Notes: a model not told the origin generated them from the sequence alone. DNA of 64,000 nt from Bugulina stolonifera (GCA_935421135.1 OW285188.1:12129233-12193232); one strand, 5' to 3'. Shown: positions 1 through 13,261, counted from the first letter of the stretch. Made by a program: numbers and translations.

Positions 1-290
1 ATAGGACAGGCCTGATAGTAGTAGGACAGCTGTAAATACATAGATGTGCTAGATTGGGAGTTGTCCTCTTTCGAGGCATAGTGGTAGCTTTGTCAACACA
101 CATTTTAGTAAAGTATAAATGCAAACACTCTTGTTCTAATATTTTATTTGATGTAATAATTTTTACAGGACTATACACTGTAGCCATTTAACAGTAGAGG
201 GGAAAATGTTGAAAATATAGATGCCCACTCAAATGCAGATTGCAAGTTCCCATAAATACATACGTAAGTGTATTTAATTTCGCACTGCAG

Positions 291-3200
291 GTCATGAGTT
301 CATCGGACGTAACACTGCTGAAGGCTGCCTACAATTAAGTGTTTCTAAAATGGATTCCATATCAACTGACCTCACATGTCCAGAAAGCCCTGCTGGTTGT
401 ATGACAGTTGGCCCAGGTGTCTGGTGGCTTCATGCATACAAGGCGGTAGGTATATGCGATGTATATAACATCAAATAGAATGATGAAGTGACTTTGATGT
501 AGGCCATAATATGTAGTCAGCCCTGCATGGATCAGGCAGCCAGAAATAGGCCTACATCTGTGGCTGCAAAATATTACATTATATATTAATATATATTAAT
601 ATTTGATAATTTACACCTATCCCATTTCCCCATCTTCTAACACATGTACAACATATTCTTAGCAATAAACTCTCCTAAAATATGAATCATAGTCAGAAGT
701 TGTCTTCTCTCAATTGAACTGTGCAAAACCACTGTTGCACAAGGAGTTGTTTGCCCATTGATGCCTACAAAACTTTGATTGTTCGTCTAGCGTTATCAAA
801 GGCTCAACAATACTTGGCTCTTTTGCGATTGACTAAGTTGGTATACTGAAATTACTGTAATTACTGCATTTTTTAGTTTTGTTTGTTACTGAAGCTGGCA
901 GACTGACGATGCTACAAAATTCTGTGAGTGTGAGAAACCAGACAAACACACAACAAGTCTGATTAAATGATGCCTACACCTTGTCATGTTGCCAGTCCAG
1001 AAAGTCATCTATTATAGTAGTCTGACCATTTTTTTTACAAACTCCTGCCATCACTAATTAACATGCTGGACTATGGTTAGGCAGGCTATGGAGAGTTATA
1101 GTTGATATTTTTGCGCCACTAATAACACTTAGTATCATTGTGATCTCCTTTATCCTTCTTATTGTGCTACTATAATAGGCTGATGAAGTAGGACGTGTTG
1201 TACTTGGTGGAGCAGAGCCCAGTGTTTCTGTAACAGGATGGATGTTGGGTGGAGGCCACTCTCCATACTCCCCTAAAATTGGTTTAGGTGTAGATCAGGT
1301 TCTTGAGATACAAATGGTGCTGGCAGATCTTTCTCTGGTTACATTGACCAAGAGTAGAACTACTAAACAGTACATCAATGGAACTGTGAGTATATCCTGG
1401 TACTTTCTAGACTTCGCACCATATTTTATTAGACACTTTTTAGTTGTTCACGTAGGCTACCTATCATGATATAAGTGATATTCATAATATACAAGGTAGC
1501 TTGAATTTCTATTCAAACCTTATAAATATGTGTATCTCAAACATATACAATGTACATTATATACATAGACAATTTGCCAACAGCTTGAAGCCCAGACTAA
1601 TTGCAACTGTTTTGCAGTGTGGTATTTTTCTGAAGAGCTACATGTACATGTACATGAATAATTTTATGGTGTATGGTAGAGAGTTTTACATGAAGGATAT
1701 ACCAATTTTATTCTTATTTTTAACTTATAGAGAGCAAATAAATCCACATTCTATATTATATACATTTTTATATCAAAATGTCAACGTTTTTGATTTATCC
1801 AAAACTTCAGTGGTTACCAACATTACTATTTGATGAGCTCAACTTATTATATGCTGGTATTATATGCAGGTCACTACCTCTGCTGAAACTGATCTCTTCT
1901 GGGCTGTAAGAGGAGGTGGAGGAAACACATTTGGAGTTGTAACCTCAATTAAATATAAGCTTCACATGCCACCCAACAAATACACGACATTCTTATGTCA
2001 ATTCTCGGCAGTCTGTAAGTACCTCTTTCATTGAATGTTGCTTGTAATTTCTATATTATAACGATGTTATAAACTAGTTCTTAGGATGGCATGTAAGTCT
2101 CCACTGTAGTTTATTCTGTCCAATAGTCAAAACACCAGCCTCGATGCTCAACATAAATTGCCATTTCTGATCGAAAAGCTAGAATGCACCAAACAACTAA
2201 AATAATTGGGCTAGAAGACCCTTGGCCTATGTCAAAGGAACACCGTAGAGTGTTTCATTAGCAACTTATAATATGTATTTCAAGACACTTAAGAAATATT
2301 ATTATTAATGCAATAAAACAATTGAGCCATAAACAATCACTGTATTTCAGTTGTTCTGGCTTGTATGAATGAGATTTATTTTAGCTGATATCTATGAGAG
2401 TATGAGGGAGATCAAGGCAGAGATGGCTAACATCATAAAGGGTTTACCTGAGGAGTTTGGAGGTTACTTAGTAACTGGTACTCTCTGCTACACACTTCCT
2501 TGCAAAATGGCTGCCTATGCGACAGTAAGTACAACGTTACTATACCATATAACGGAATAGGGAAATCTGATTTAGCTGTTTTCAGTTATAAGTATTCGCA
2601 CTATGACCCAGATTTTTCTGTACTGAAAAACCCTTAACAAAATAATAGTCAATCTAGTGAGAAACATGACATATTTCTGTTGAAGTAATTTATCTAGGTA
2701 TCCAAAGTCTAGATAAAGACTATTCTATTATTTCCACAAGTTCACAATTGACTTGTAATCTATATAATTGTACATTAAAAGCATCAAGTACTGAGTGGTA
2801 CACACAATGGGATAAGCATGACATGAGAATTATTCTTGGCATGTACACGCAGGCTACTTATTGTTGATGGAAGAAAATAATGTTCAAAGTTTGCTTTGTG
2901 GCAGAATAGGTCACCTTCATAATTGTAATGCAATATATTATACTTAATCAAGATCATTTTGATAGTTGTCATCATATTTGTTTGATTTACTTAATGCTTG
3001 TAAGAGTTCAGTGAAATATACTGTATACAGCATGATCTCTGTCAATGTTTTGATGTAGGCCTACATGTTGTACAAACATGTGGCAACACTTTATAAGGCA
3101 ATACACATTTAATACACATTGCAGTACTTATTGCATCATTGGGGCGCTGTTAGAGACAATGAAAATCATTTTGAACGACTAATCGCTAAAGGAAATGCCT

Positions 3201-5243
3201 TGAGAAAGTACCTCCCTCTTGGACCGTGCAGTACGATGGAATACAACTCTTTCTATGACTATGTAAAGACCCTCCCTAATGTTACATATCAATATGCGGT
3301 AGGTATACCCTATAGTCAACAAGTCTGATTATGCTATATATGAATTCGGTGTATACATCCTTCTTTACTAAAGAGAGAACAACTCCCAATAATTCACAGT
3401 GCTCAGAAGTACGCACAAATAGCTATATCTTTAGCCAACCAAGTTAATTTTTATTGATTTACTTTGACACCATCCTTTCTGTAGTATGTTGTAGCTAGCT
3501 ATGCTAAGCATGTTATCTATGCTAAGCAAAGCAAGAAAGCAAGGCTAAGGGAATATTTGTATATGATGCGTTGCAAGGAAAGATGTGAGCTAGACTAGAC
3601 CTACATACACGTACACGGATTTTTGTCACTTGGTCTCTAAGATGACTTTTGACAGGCTTACATGTATGTTATACATAGCTCAATAGGTTTTTAGCAGAAT
3701 AAGGAAATTTGAGCAATGTACAGCATTTAGGCCAACCGTTATAAAAATACACTGAAAAATGATGCCTCCCTTTTCTGTGAGTTGCATATCGGCCAGTACC
3801 CAACAAGGCCAACGTTTATCTGAGTTATAAACATATTATATACAGGACATGGCTGGGACATTTCTCTCCCCTACAGAGTACAGTGATAGATTCATCAATG
3901 CGGAAGCTGAGATGTTTGAAAATCTTTTTAATGAGAGTAAAACATTTATTGCTACTTACATTAAACTCGGCGGTGAGTTAAACCATTATAATTCTGGTAC
4001 AATAGGTTTAACCGCTGCAGGTATGCTGGATTTCCAATATACATATACGCCAGAATGCAATAAAAAATTTGTTAGTTGACAAATACATGCAGAAGAGCTT
4101 TTAGCTTCCTATTAGAGCAAAGCTGCAGTCATAGGTTACACAAGAGAGTACAGCCTACTATTGAGTGCTGAGTACTAGCCACAACACACCACCCTATTTT
4201 ATGTATGTACAGTAAATTGCAACACATGTGTATTGAACTGCACTGACTATGTTGCTAATTTAGATATGATATTTGCATTAGAACGGTTGTAATTTCTTCT
4301 CACCCCAAACTTTATTACTACAAAAAGAAAGAGGACAACTTCAATCAATAAAAATTGTATAGAATCTTGAATTATTGCCTTTTAAACTATGCATACCCTG
4401 GTATATGGATGTAATACCAAGTAAGACCACTATGTAGACTATAGTAAAGCACAACATGAGTTTTCTGGCAGCAGTGTGTCCGTATTGACTTAGTTCTATA
4501 ATTGTGATGTAACCAGGTCAAACCAGAGATACCTCCAGCGGAGCGACAGCAGTAAATCCTCTGTTCAGGAATGCCATGTGGACCTTAGCCTATGGTGGGG
4601 AAACAAAGTTTGTTACAGGTATTCATTTGTAGAGTACGGTAGCAATCCCATTCAGTTCTTCGTATATCAAGTATAAAACAAACAGATATATACATGTACA
4701 TTGTATTATATCAGTCATATAATGCTGTGATCCAGTAGCCTAAGCACCTCCCTCTGTGTGCGGGGTTCTCCTGCCAAGCCCACTATGAGCCTTCGTAGAG
4801 CCACAGTAGCCTACATACATGAATATTGCACATACATGCATAACACTACTCTTTCACTTTTAACTCTGTCTACGTGGGCTTTGTGTACTAAGAAATAAAT
4901 ACACTCGTGAGTTTTGGCCCCTTTACTACTTGAAGAGACTGCAAAGGACTATATCAATAACTGTGGAACTTATGTCATTGTAGTATTCAACAAGATAGTA
5001 AACGAGACAGTTTCTACCAGAGGTCAATACTACAGTGAGTGTGATGATGAACTTCCTCCAGGAGAATGGCAGAAACAGTTCTGGGGAGACAACTATGACC
5101 GTTTATTGGGGGTTAAGAAGAAATATGATCCTAACAATGATTTTACTTGCAAGCAATGTGTTGGTAGTACTGGCAATGCACTCTCATTTTCATACATTTT
5201 GGTAACGTCAATGGTTTTCTGGATGGTATTGGTTTCCCTGTGA
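291..5243 (+). CDS. BBE-like FAD-linked oxidase, copy A (5' end outside window)
   Basis: Secreted flavin-dependent oxidase of the BBE / 6-hydroxynicotine-oxidase family; substrate unknown. Visible exons: 291-445, 1179-1385, 1870-2014, 2385-2524, 3125-3298, 3846-3972, 4517-4618, 4984-5243; phases are continuous and give 436 residues. The first visible codons continue an SGGHEF motif, whose His is the usual covalent FAD-8alpha attachment residue. The second exon has GWMLGGGHS of the FAD-binding fold, the third has FWAVRGGGGNTFGV, and the last has the BBE signature KYDPNNDF. The C-terminus after CVGS is hydrophobic, like a GPI-anchor signal or membrane tail. Two 5' exons present in copy B (signal peptide, start of FAD domain) must lie upstream of base 1. 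Poly(A) signals at 5577 and 5600. The last acceptor (4981-4983) was chosen by alignment with copy B. The family call is firm; the function is not. Confidence 0.88.
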
Positions 5244-5576
5244 GGTTCCCTCTATCTTCTGATTCTGCTGCCAGTAATTCGGACAATTGCTCACTATTAG
5301 TTGTTAGTTACCCTGTATGTGCATACAAATAGACCTACATTATATACATGTAATGCATAGTGATAATTATGCAATATAATATGGATCACCTTCTTGTTGA
5401 ATTATTAATTTCCTTCACAGGCACATTACTTGTAATTCTTTTTTGGGAAAGTCTCATGACTTGAAATTTGCATTTTCAAGTCACGAGATTGCAATATCTA
5501 TACAACTAAAGGTCCATTATAGTAACACTATTATACCTACATCCAGGTAATAATAAGGAAGTACAATAGAATAATC

Positions 5577-5605
5577 AATAAAATATTTATAAAACTATGA
5601 ATAAA
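5577..5605 (+). terminator. Poly(A) signals of oxidase copy A
   Basis: Two AATAAA hexamers at 5577-5582 and 5600-5605, about 335 to 360 bases after the stop codon, are the first canonical signals downstream of copy A. Confidence 0.55.
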
Positions 5606-5718
5606 ACTCGTGCTCTTATAATACTATGGACCTAGTCAGGTGTGTATGTCTATGGATTAGTAGTGCATGTGAGCATGTGACTCCCTGAGCAAACAGTCAT
5701 GTGAGATTTACAGTGTAT

Positions 5719-5837
5719 TATATAAGTAGTATAGTCTCTTAGTTACTACAACATTGTGTTTTGCATTCCTCCATCGCAGTGACCAGCCTCTCCATATCAC
5801 TACTAAGGACTGAACTATCTTCAGCTACTAACCGTAG
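5719..5837 (+). promoter_or_regulatory. Candidate promoter and 5' UTR exon of oxidase copy B
   Basis: TATATAA at 5719-5725 lies about 30 bases before a possible start site near 5750. A possible non-coding first exon ends at 5837 before a GTAAAG donor. The matching acceptor would be TTTTGTAG at 6242-6249, just before the ATG at 6261. The rest of 5244-6260 shows no coding signal. Inferred from motifs only. Confidence 0.35.
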
Positions 5838-6260
5838 GTAAAGATTAGTATATATTACCTGTCACTTTGGTTCTATCTACTATTATACATGCGTACGTGA
5901 TTGTGGACTTATTTGTCCAAATGTTTTTGTCAATACTAACAGTGTTCACTATTTACTTACTAGTGCGTGACTTAGTGAGAAGTTATATCAAAACTTTCTA
6001 TTGACAGAATATAAATGTTGAAGTATTATCATTGGTAGAATAAAAGGTAACTGGTATGCATGTTGACTAGTTTACTAACAAATGTACATGCTAGAGTACA
6101 TTAAAGATTCACAAAATTCAGCAAGAACATGCATTGATCAGCGACAAGTTTGAGTCTTGCATGAATTGGTCAACTAAAGCGTAGGTTAAAATCGTGCTCA
6201 CTTTTTGATGCGCAATATTTCTAATAATATTATTATGCTAATTTTGTAGACTGAGAGACA

Positions 6261-9200
6261 ATGACTTCCTACTCTCTATTCTCCTTGAAATGGTTTCTAC
6301 TGTTGTTCACTCTTGTGGCTTCTCAGGAATTTGAGCCTAAATCTTATTGCACCTATGGTGATTCTTGTTGGCCTTCCAGCGAGGAGTTCAAGAAACTTCA
6401 GACTGACAATCCAACGATGCACTTAGTTCAGCGAGGTGCGTGACAGTCTTTGCTGCGAAGCACTGGCGAAAGGTCAAATAGATACATTACTTTGAGCTAT
6501 AATTGTGCGGACATACATCATTACTTAGTTTTAATTAGCTTAGTTCTCAATTTGTGGTCCTACAAATTGAATAGGGGTGGTGACATTACATGGCCTACAT
6601 TTGAGAAGAAAACTTCTTCTGGAATATTAATGAAAGCACTGGTTAAGTAGAACTACATGTACACTGCCCTTATGGGCTATGGTAACTAAGGGGAAGATAT
6701 CTTGCAAACAAAAATACTTCTTATGAGCAATTCAAACTCTTCTATATGAACAAGCTCCGGCTTCAGTTGCTGTTGGATTTGTCATAACGGCAGCAGCTTG
6801 CGTCAAAATTGTCAGGAAAAAGCTGAACCAATATTCATCCATGTTATATGTGTACATGTACATGCCCATATCTCATAGCAGCCTACTACATGTACATGTA
6901 CATGCCTATATCTCATAGTACTACATGTAGATGAATACAATACATAACCTAGGTTTTGACATTTTCAAATAGCGCGTTGGTGACTGTTGTTAATTAACAC
7001 ACCTATTTCTTAGTTCTGCTGATTTGGAGGACAAACTGGAAGAATTGTAGGCTATATGCATATGATGCACCCTGTACTGTGTAACCTCACCTTCACCTGA
7101 TTACCTTTCAGAATGCCTGGTATAATTATGTAGAATGTATTAATGTGTGATCAACATTTTTGCTTGTAAAAAGGTGATCCAGATTGGAATGATGCCAGCA
7201 AGTTGGTACTGAACTACAGAATAGCAAAAGCACCAGGTGCTACAATCTTTGCCACTTCTGCTTCTGATATCCAGGCTGCTATCAAGTTCTCCCAGGATCA
7301 TAACCTCAACCTAAAGACAATCTCCTCTGGTAGGTTTCTGTATAATATATATATGTACTATATAGTATTGAATAAAATAATGTGTACAACCAAGCGGATA
7401 ATAATTAGTACTCAAGAGAAATTAAATTATAGCTGGAAGTATATAACATATCATTCATCAGCAGTGTGTAAAGTCAGCAAGTTAATGCATAAGGGTTTTC
7501 TCCATGTTGTTGGTCATCCATGTGCTTGTATATAACATTGACAATGGAGGGATTGAACTTTTACCAGGCCATGAGTTTATCGGACGGAATATTGCTGAAG
7601 GCTGCCTGCAATTAAGTGTTTCTAAAATGGATTCCATATCAACTGACCTCACGTGTCCAGAGAGCTCTGCTGGCTGTATGACAGTTGGTCCAGGTGTCTG
7701 GTGGCTTCAGGCATACAAGGCGGTGCGCATGGTTATCATGCTAAATCTAGTATTGACACACACAATAATTTTGTTGACAAATGTTAAAAAAATATATACA
7801 TGTATTGTGAAATTGTACAGTCATCTGAGAAAATTACATGTGATTTCAATATATTTATCCTTGTGAATTCCAGGCTGATAAAGTGGGACGCATTGTACTT
7901 GGTGGAGCAGAGCCCAGTGTTTCTGTAACAGGATGGATGTTGGGTGGGGGTCACTCTCCATTCTCCCCTAAAATTGGTTTAGGTGTAGATCAGGTTCTTG
8001 AGATACAAATGGTGCTGGCAGATCTTTCTGTTGTTACTATGACCAAGAGTAAAACTACTAAACAGTACATCAATGGAACTGTGAGTATTGTATATTTTGC
8101 GTAATATTTGCTCCAACATCTACAGCCGTGTGGCTTGCAGTTATCTGGTGACAGTCAATTACATGAAATATTGACACATATGATATTAGAATTGGTAGCA
8201 AATATGCACAGTATATAATTTGCAATCCGATGGTATACAATGACACAATATTGTACATGCTATATAACATGAGTATTTTGCTATAATTAGAAAAAGGACC
8301 AAGGAGTATGCTAACAATGTTATCATGGAAGCCTGAATGCGCTGTTGAAGAGTTTTACATACATTGTTTTCTCACATTCACATCCACTTCTCCTATATAG
8401 GCCTACGCATGCTTTTCTGCAGACCCACCAAATTTTCCTACGCTGCACTGTGTCATTGTCATATGCTGAAATACTTAGTAGCATTGTATTGTTCTTAAAA
8501 CCTTCAGTGTACAAGTATACTGCTAGTCTGTATAGTACAAGATTGGTAGAACATTATATTATGCTGGTAAATATGTATTTGCAGGTCACGACCTCTGCTG
8601 AAACTGATCTCTTCTGGGCTGTAAGAGGAGGTGGAGGAAACACATTTGGAGTTGTAACCTCAATTAAATATAGACTTCATATGCCGCCCAACAAATACAC
8701 AGTGCATACGTGTGCATTCTCGGCAGTCAGTAAGTCTAGGCACAGTTTAAAGTTTACATGTTTACTATACAAAGCTCAATACAATCATACCTGCCAAGGA
8801 ACAGGAGCAAAAAACCTGGACTTTTTGTCTCAAAATCCTTGGACAAGCACCAGAATCCCTGGACATAGTTTGGGTGTACATTATTTGAACAGAACTTTAC
8901 ACTGAAAAGTATCAAATAATCCATTTTAGTGCTACTTAGTGGCTTGTAGGATATTTTTTTCAAAGTAAATGACTTAGTTTAGGCTGTATCCTGTGTTTTA
9001 TGAGGTTTGATAACATTTTCACCATAGATGGAAAATCAGGACAGCAGGAAAATTAGTGGGGATAGACACAAAAGCCAGAGGGTGTCCTGACAAAATCTGG
9101 ACACTTGGCAAGCATGAATACAATGTAGGCTAATCTTGTCTCTGACAGCTTGAGAACTCTGATTCTGTGTGCATTTCACACCTTTTAAATACACTTTGCT

Positions 9201-12200
9201 GTAATTATACAGTATTGTCAAGGTGTGCTCCTAGGTATATCTCTAAGCTGCACTGATGAGGTGTTAAACACCGAAACAGTACACTGTATGCAGATTGAGT
9301 GTACATATACATTTGTATATGTATATAAATTGCAGCAGGGTTTAGAAGGTCCATCACCTAAGTTATATTTAATATTATTTTAGAATATCTGATGCTTTGG
9401 CAGTTTTGTTTTAATGAACTTGAATGAATTAACCCCAAATGCAAACTGACAAAAATAATTAGCTCAACAACTTAAATAGTGGCACACACTGCACAATATT
9501 AACCAATTACATAATATTGTAAATTGCATAATTATAACTATATCATGAAAACAACATACGATGTAAATATCATCAGATACAAAATTATGTATTGCACATC
9601 GCTGTCATATACAATACAATAACATTGTTACTACCATAGAGGCATCTCATAGGGGAGATAACTCTATGATTACTACTATGAATACTACATTAATAATTCT
9701 ACAAGATACAAGATACAGATACATTTCAAGAAAATATACATGGAGCTCCTAGCATACAAATATATGTATATGATCCAAACAAGTAATAAACTTAGTATAA
9801 AGTTTTACGGTATACAATAACATGATGTAAAATATTATATTCTCTAGCTAAACCTAGGAAGGCCATGAGAACTATTAAAACAGAAATGCATAACGTAATG
9901 AAAGATCTGCCAGACAAATTTGGCGGATACATATTTAGTGGGACCCTGTGCTACACTCTTCCTTGTAAGATGGCTGTTTATGCTACGGTAAGTCATCTAT
10001 ATTATTTTGTATAACTATATATCCATGGAAAACTGACTGGAATAAGGGTAGCTATTTGATATATTTGTGGAAGTTCACAGGTTATTGCAGTCTTACAGCT
10101 AACCATGTACTCTTTACTTGTCTATCTATCATAATTTTGAGCATGTTCTACATAAGAATTATATATAATGTATATGTTGTGTGCATGTAGAATGTATATG
10201 GTACAAGACGCATTTTTTGAGATTCTATTTTGATTTATTCCTACTATTTCGACACTAGTCCTAGTGTCATCATATTAGCAATAAATAAAAATAGGAATCT
10301 CAAAAATTACGTCTTGTACTAATTTTTATTATTCAATTATACTAACCCACACCAACAACTTCAAACATTTTCTTCATAAATTACTTGCAAAGAAAAGAAA
10401 GATTACCATCGTATATACTTAAAATTATGACATATCAACAATTTATGTATTTTACTAAGATGACCATATGTAATATTGTTACATGCAGTAGGCTTTCTAC
10501 ATACATATACGTAGTGCGATGGATACTTTCAAGCTCCTATTCCTGTTGAACCAGATTTAACTGCACACAACACAAATATTATATAAATAATATGGTAATC
10601 TATAATGCTGTCTAAACTCAATGCTTTTTGTAATCATTACAGTATATATTCCAACACTGGGGAGCAGTTAGTGATAGTCAAGACTCATTTGATAAACTGA
10701 ACAGTGCCAGCAGCACACTCTCAGAGTACCTGCTGGTGGGTCCCTGTACTACTACAGAGTATGGGACTTACTATGAGTATGTACAGACACTACCTAATGT
10801 CACCTACCAATCCCTTGTAAGTCTATATAATACATCATACTAAATCTATTATAACCAATTTACTATCTTTAGCTTTTTTATGCCAAGATAATATATGCTG
10901 TAGTAAGTGTTAGAAGTGGAACAAGTGAGGTTGGTACATAACACTGTGCCTGCAGTTTCAGGGCAATGCCTATTTTATACAGTATATAGCTTCAAGCCTA
11001 GAGGTGGTACACTCTACATTGATGTACTATTACTTCTAACACTGACTACAGCTACCATCTGCTTAATATTTGTGATTATTCTGACCTTTAAATTGTAGAC
11101 ATTTATTAATACAGCGAAAAATTAACATTGTGATACCAATGATAGCATGGTCACTGAAACAAACCACGGTGTGTAAATGATAACAAATTACGTACACAGG
11201 TTGCAAGAAGCAATCCCCTCTGTTCTAAAACCGTTCAATAAATTATGCCGTGAGAATATAAAAAGTAAGGATAACAATAATATTGCAGTAGAGGATGGCG
11301 TGTTGCTTCACTTTGGCCACCTGTTATACATGTAGATCTAAATAAGAATAACTTTTAGAGATTTACATTGGAATTTGGTCTTTTCTTTTCATAGTACAGA
11401 GAAGACAGAAGGCAACCCCTAAATGTTATTCTATTGCGCTTCGTTGTAGCTAAACATTTTTGTCATGCATCTATGAATGATATGATAACTGAAGATTAGC
11501 TTGTAAGTTGGTATAGATTTGATTTTTAGTATGTCGTAACTGTAGGTTTTGTGGCCACAGCAATAATATTGTTATACTATTTAGGACATGCATGGTACAT
11601 TCTTCTCTGAGTCGGAGCATGAAGAGTTTATAAAGAAAGAAGCCTTGCTGTATTCAAATGCATTCGGGGCTAAGAAAACCGTCAGTGCAACATACATACG
11701 ACTAGGCGGTGCGTAACTTTATTACGAAGTACATGCATGTGCAAAGATTTTGAGTCCGACCACACATTTTATTTTACAGCAATCTAACCAAGGCCAATAC
11801 ATTTCTGGTCATTATTATGTTACCTTCCTTCTATGGTACAATTTTTTAAAGACAACATGCAAGTAAGATACACTGTATGTGGTAACTAGTTAAAAATGTT
11901 GAATCTTATAATACTAATGGTAGTCCAATGTAGATAAATAAATGAGTGTGTTTTATGTACTTGCTGCTGTTTTAGGTCAAACTACCAACACATCCAGTGG
12001 GGCAACAGCAGTGAACCCTCTGTTTAGAAACGCAATGTTTACAGTGGTGTATGGAGGAGGTGAAAACTGGCCGAAAAGTAATTATAATTATATACATTTA
12101 CTCTTGCACTATAATACGTATTATGCATGATGTGTATGAATACACAATGTGCTATTGCTCACATGTAGGTATTATACATCATAATGTGTATGGATCGATA

Positions 12201-12814
12201 TGCAGTATGTCAGTATAATTGGTGCGAAGCACACAGCGCAGTATATGCACAACATACACGTACAGTATTTCCTACTTTGAAGATTTTAGGAATATTCAAT
12301 ATTGGTATTGGCCAGTCATAAGCTAGATATAAAGAGTACGAGTTCATATTATGATCAATAACCTATGAGTATCCATGAAAGTGAAGCCTGCAACTGCAGC
12401 CATCACATTGCTACTTTCAGAGACCTTATTTCTATTTGTGCTACAATAAAACTGGATAATCAAGCTAATAACTTTCTTACTCTACTATTTGGCACACATC
12501 CTGTCAATGTGTTTTGAACAATTTTATCTGATTTACCAATTATTTACATTGTAGAGTATAAACGGATAGTAGAGAAGACAGTTTCTACCAGAGGTCAATA
12601 CTACAGTGAGTGTGACGATGAACTTCCTCCAGGAGAATGGCAGAAACAGTTCTGGGGAGACAACTATGACCGTTTATTAGACATTAAAAGGAAGTATGAT
12701 CCTAACAACGATTTTACCTGCAAGCAATGTGTTGGTAGTAATGGCAATGTACCAATGTCATTTACTTACATTTTGATGGTTTCACTTGCGTTTTTAAAGG
12801 TTGTCACTCAGTGA
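6261..12814 (+). CDS. BBE-like FAD-linked oxidase, copy B (complete)
   Basis: Complete paralogue of the upstream oxidase: 10 exons, 545 residues (6261-6435, 7174-7329, 7568-7722, 7874-8080, 8585-8729, 9848-9987, 10643-10816, 11585-11708, 11976-12077, 12555-12814). The ATG opens a clear signal peptide (hydrophobic run WFLLLFTLVA), so the enzyme should be secreted or surface bound. Residues ~65-290 form the FAD-binding PCMH fold: SSGGHEF with the likely FAD-linking His112, then GWMLGGGHS (186-189 = GGGH). BBE proper uses a second covalent Cys just before this motif; here the matching place reads GGAEPSV, so attachment is probably through His alone. KYDPNNDF (506-513) is the BBE C-terminal signature, followed by a short hydrophobic tail. 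Exons 3-5 and the start of exon 10 are nearly identical to copy A. Poly(A) signal at 13127. Substrate cannot be predicted. Confidence 0.93.
8781..9125. mobile_element. Decayed terminal-inverted-repeat element
   Basis: Within an intron of oxidase copy B, ATACCTGCCAAG near 8787 is mirrored by CTTGGCAAGCAT at 9104-9115, with further imperfect inverted similarity around the tracts at 8800-8845 and 9085-9102 (CTGGAC, GTCCTG). This looks like an old non-autonomous DNA transposon of about 340 bp. Family not determined; target-site duplication not clear. Confidence 0.35.
9241..9299 (+). ncRNA. Type I hammerhead self-cleaving ribozyme
   Basis: All conserved core nucleotides are present in order. Stem I 5' strand CTGCA (9248-9252) is followed by CTGATGA (9253-9259), stem II GGTGT/ACACC with a TAA loop (9260-9272), and GAA (9273-9275). 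Stem III ACAGT/ACTGT with an AC loop (9276-9287) leads to H17 = A9288 in a GUA cleavage triplet, and the stem I 3' strand TGCAG (9289-9293) pairs with 9248-9252. An internal loop and a further CTC/GAG pairing (9241-9243 with 9297-9299) extend stem I. Stems II and III are closed and stem I is open, so it is type I. The minimal stem III resembles ribozymes of animal retrozymes and Penelope-like or satellite repeats, which often act as dimers. It is sense-strand, in the intron between 8729 and 9848 of oxidase copy B. Cleavage is predicted after 9288. Confidence 0.85.
10201..10319. mobile_element. 119-bp full-length hairpin element (MITE-like)
   Basis: The left arm begins GTACAAGACG at 10201 and the right arm ends CGTCTTGTAC at 10319. 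The arms (about 40 bases each) pair nearly throughout, including TTTTGAGATTC against GAATCTCAAAA. The middle holds a second palindrome, GACACTAG/CTAGTGTC. It lies in the intron between 9987 and 10643 of oxidase copy B and has no coding capacity. Confidence 0.6.
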
Positions 12815-13126
12815 TATCTTGCTTATTACTTTCAAAGTTGAGTCTTTGCCTACCTGAATTTGAATCTCACAAAAACAAAAGAACTATTTTCTTATGGTAA
12901 GAAGAAAATTTTTCTATATATGGCATGCCATTATCCCATACTTTTAATTCTTCTATTACAGCTTTACATTTACATGTATATATAATTATATATACCTTAT
13001 ACCAGCTGTTGGTTTTCTAAAACATAACTTGTGCATTTGCCTGTAATATCATATTATATATTATACCCCCCAAAGAGCTTTTCACAAGCACCAATAATTT
13101 CAAATCGTGTGCTTGAAATATTTGCA

Positions 13127-13132
13127 AATAAA
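13127..13132 (+). terminator. Poly(A) signal of oxidase copy B
   Basis: AATAAA about 315 bases after the stop codon of copy B. The kinase gene on the other strand ends just beyond it, so the two transcripts converge. Confidence 0.5.
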
Positions 13133-13261
13133 ATATAATATAATATTGTAATTCTTTCAGTGTTATTATTTTGTTGCATCAGATGATACCTTTGAGCATT
13201 TGTAGCAGCAGCAACACTGTGTGAGTTTTTCAAAAATTAATATAACAGACTAAAGGACAAG

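Noticed and set aside
8345..8905. 186-codon open frame on plus strand
   Set aside because: It is the oxidase exon 8585-8729 extended into both introns.
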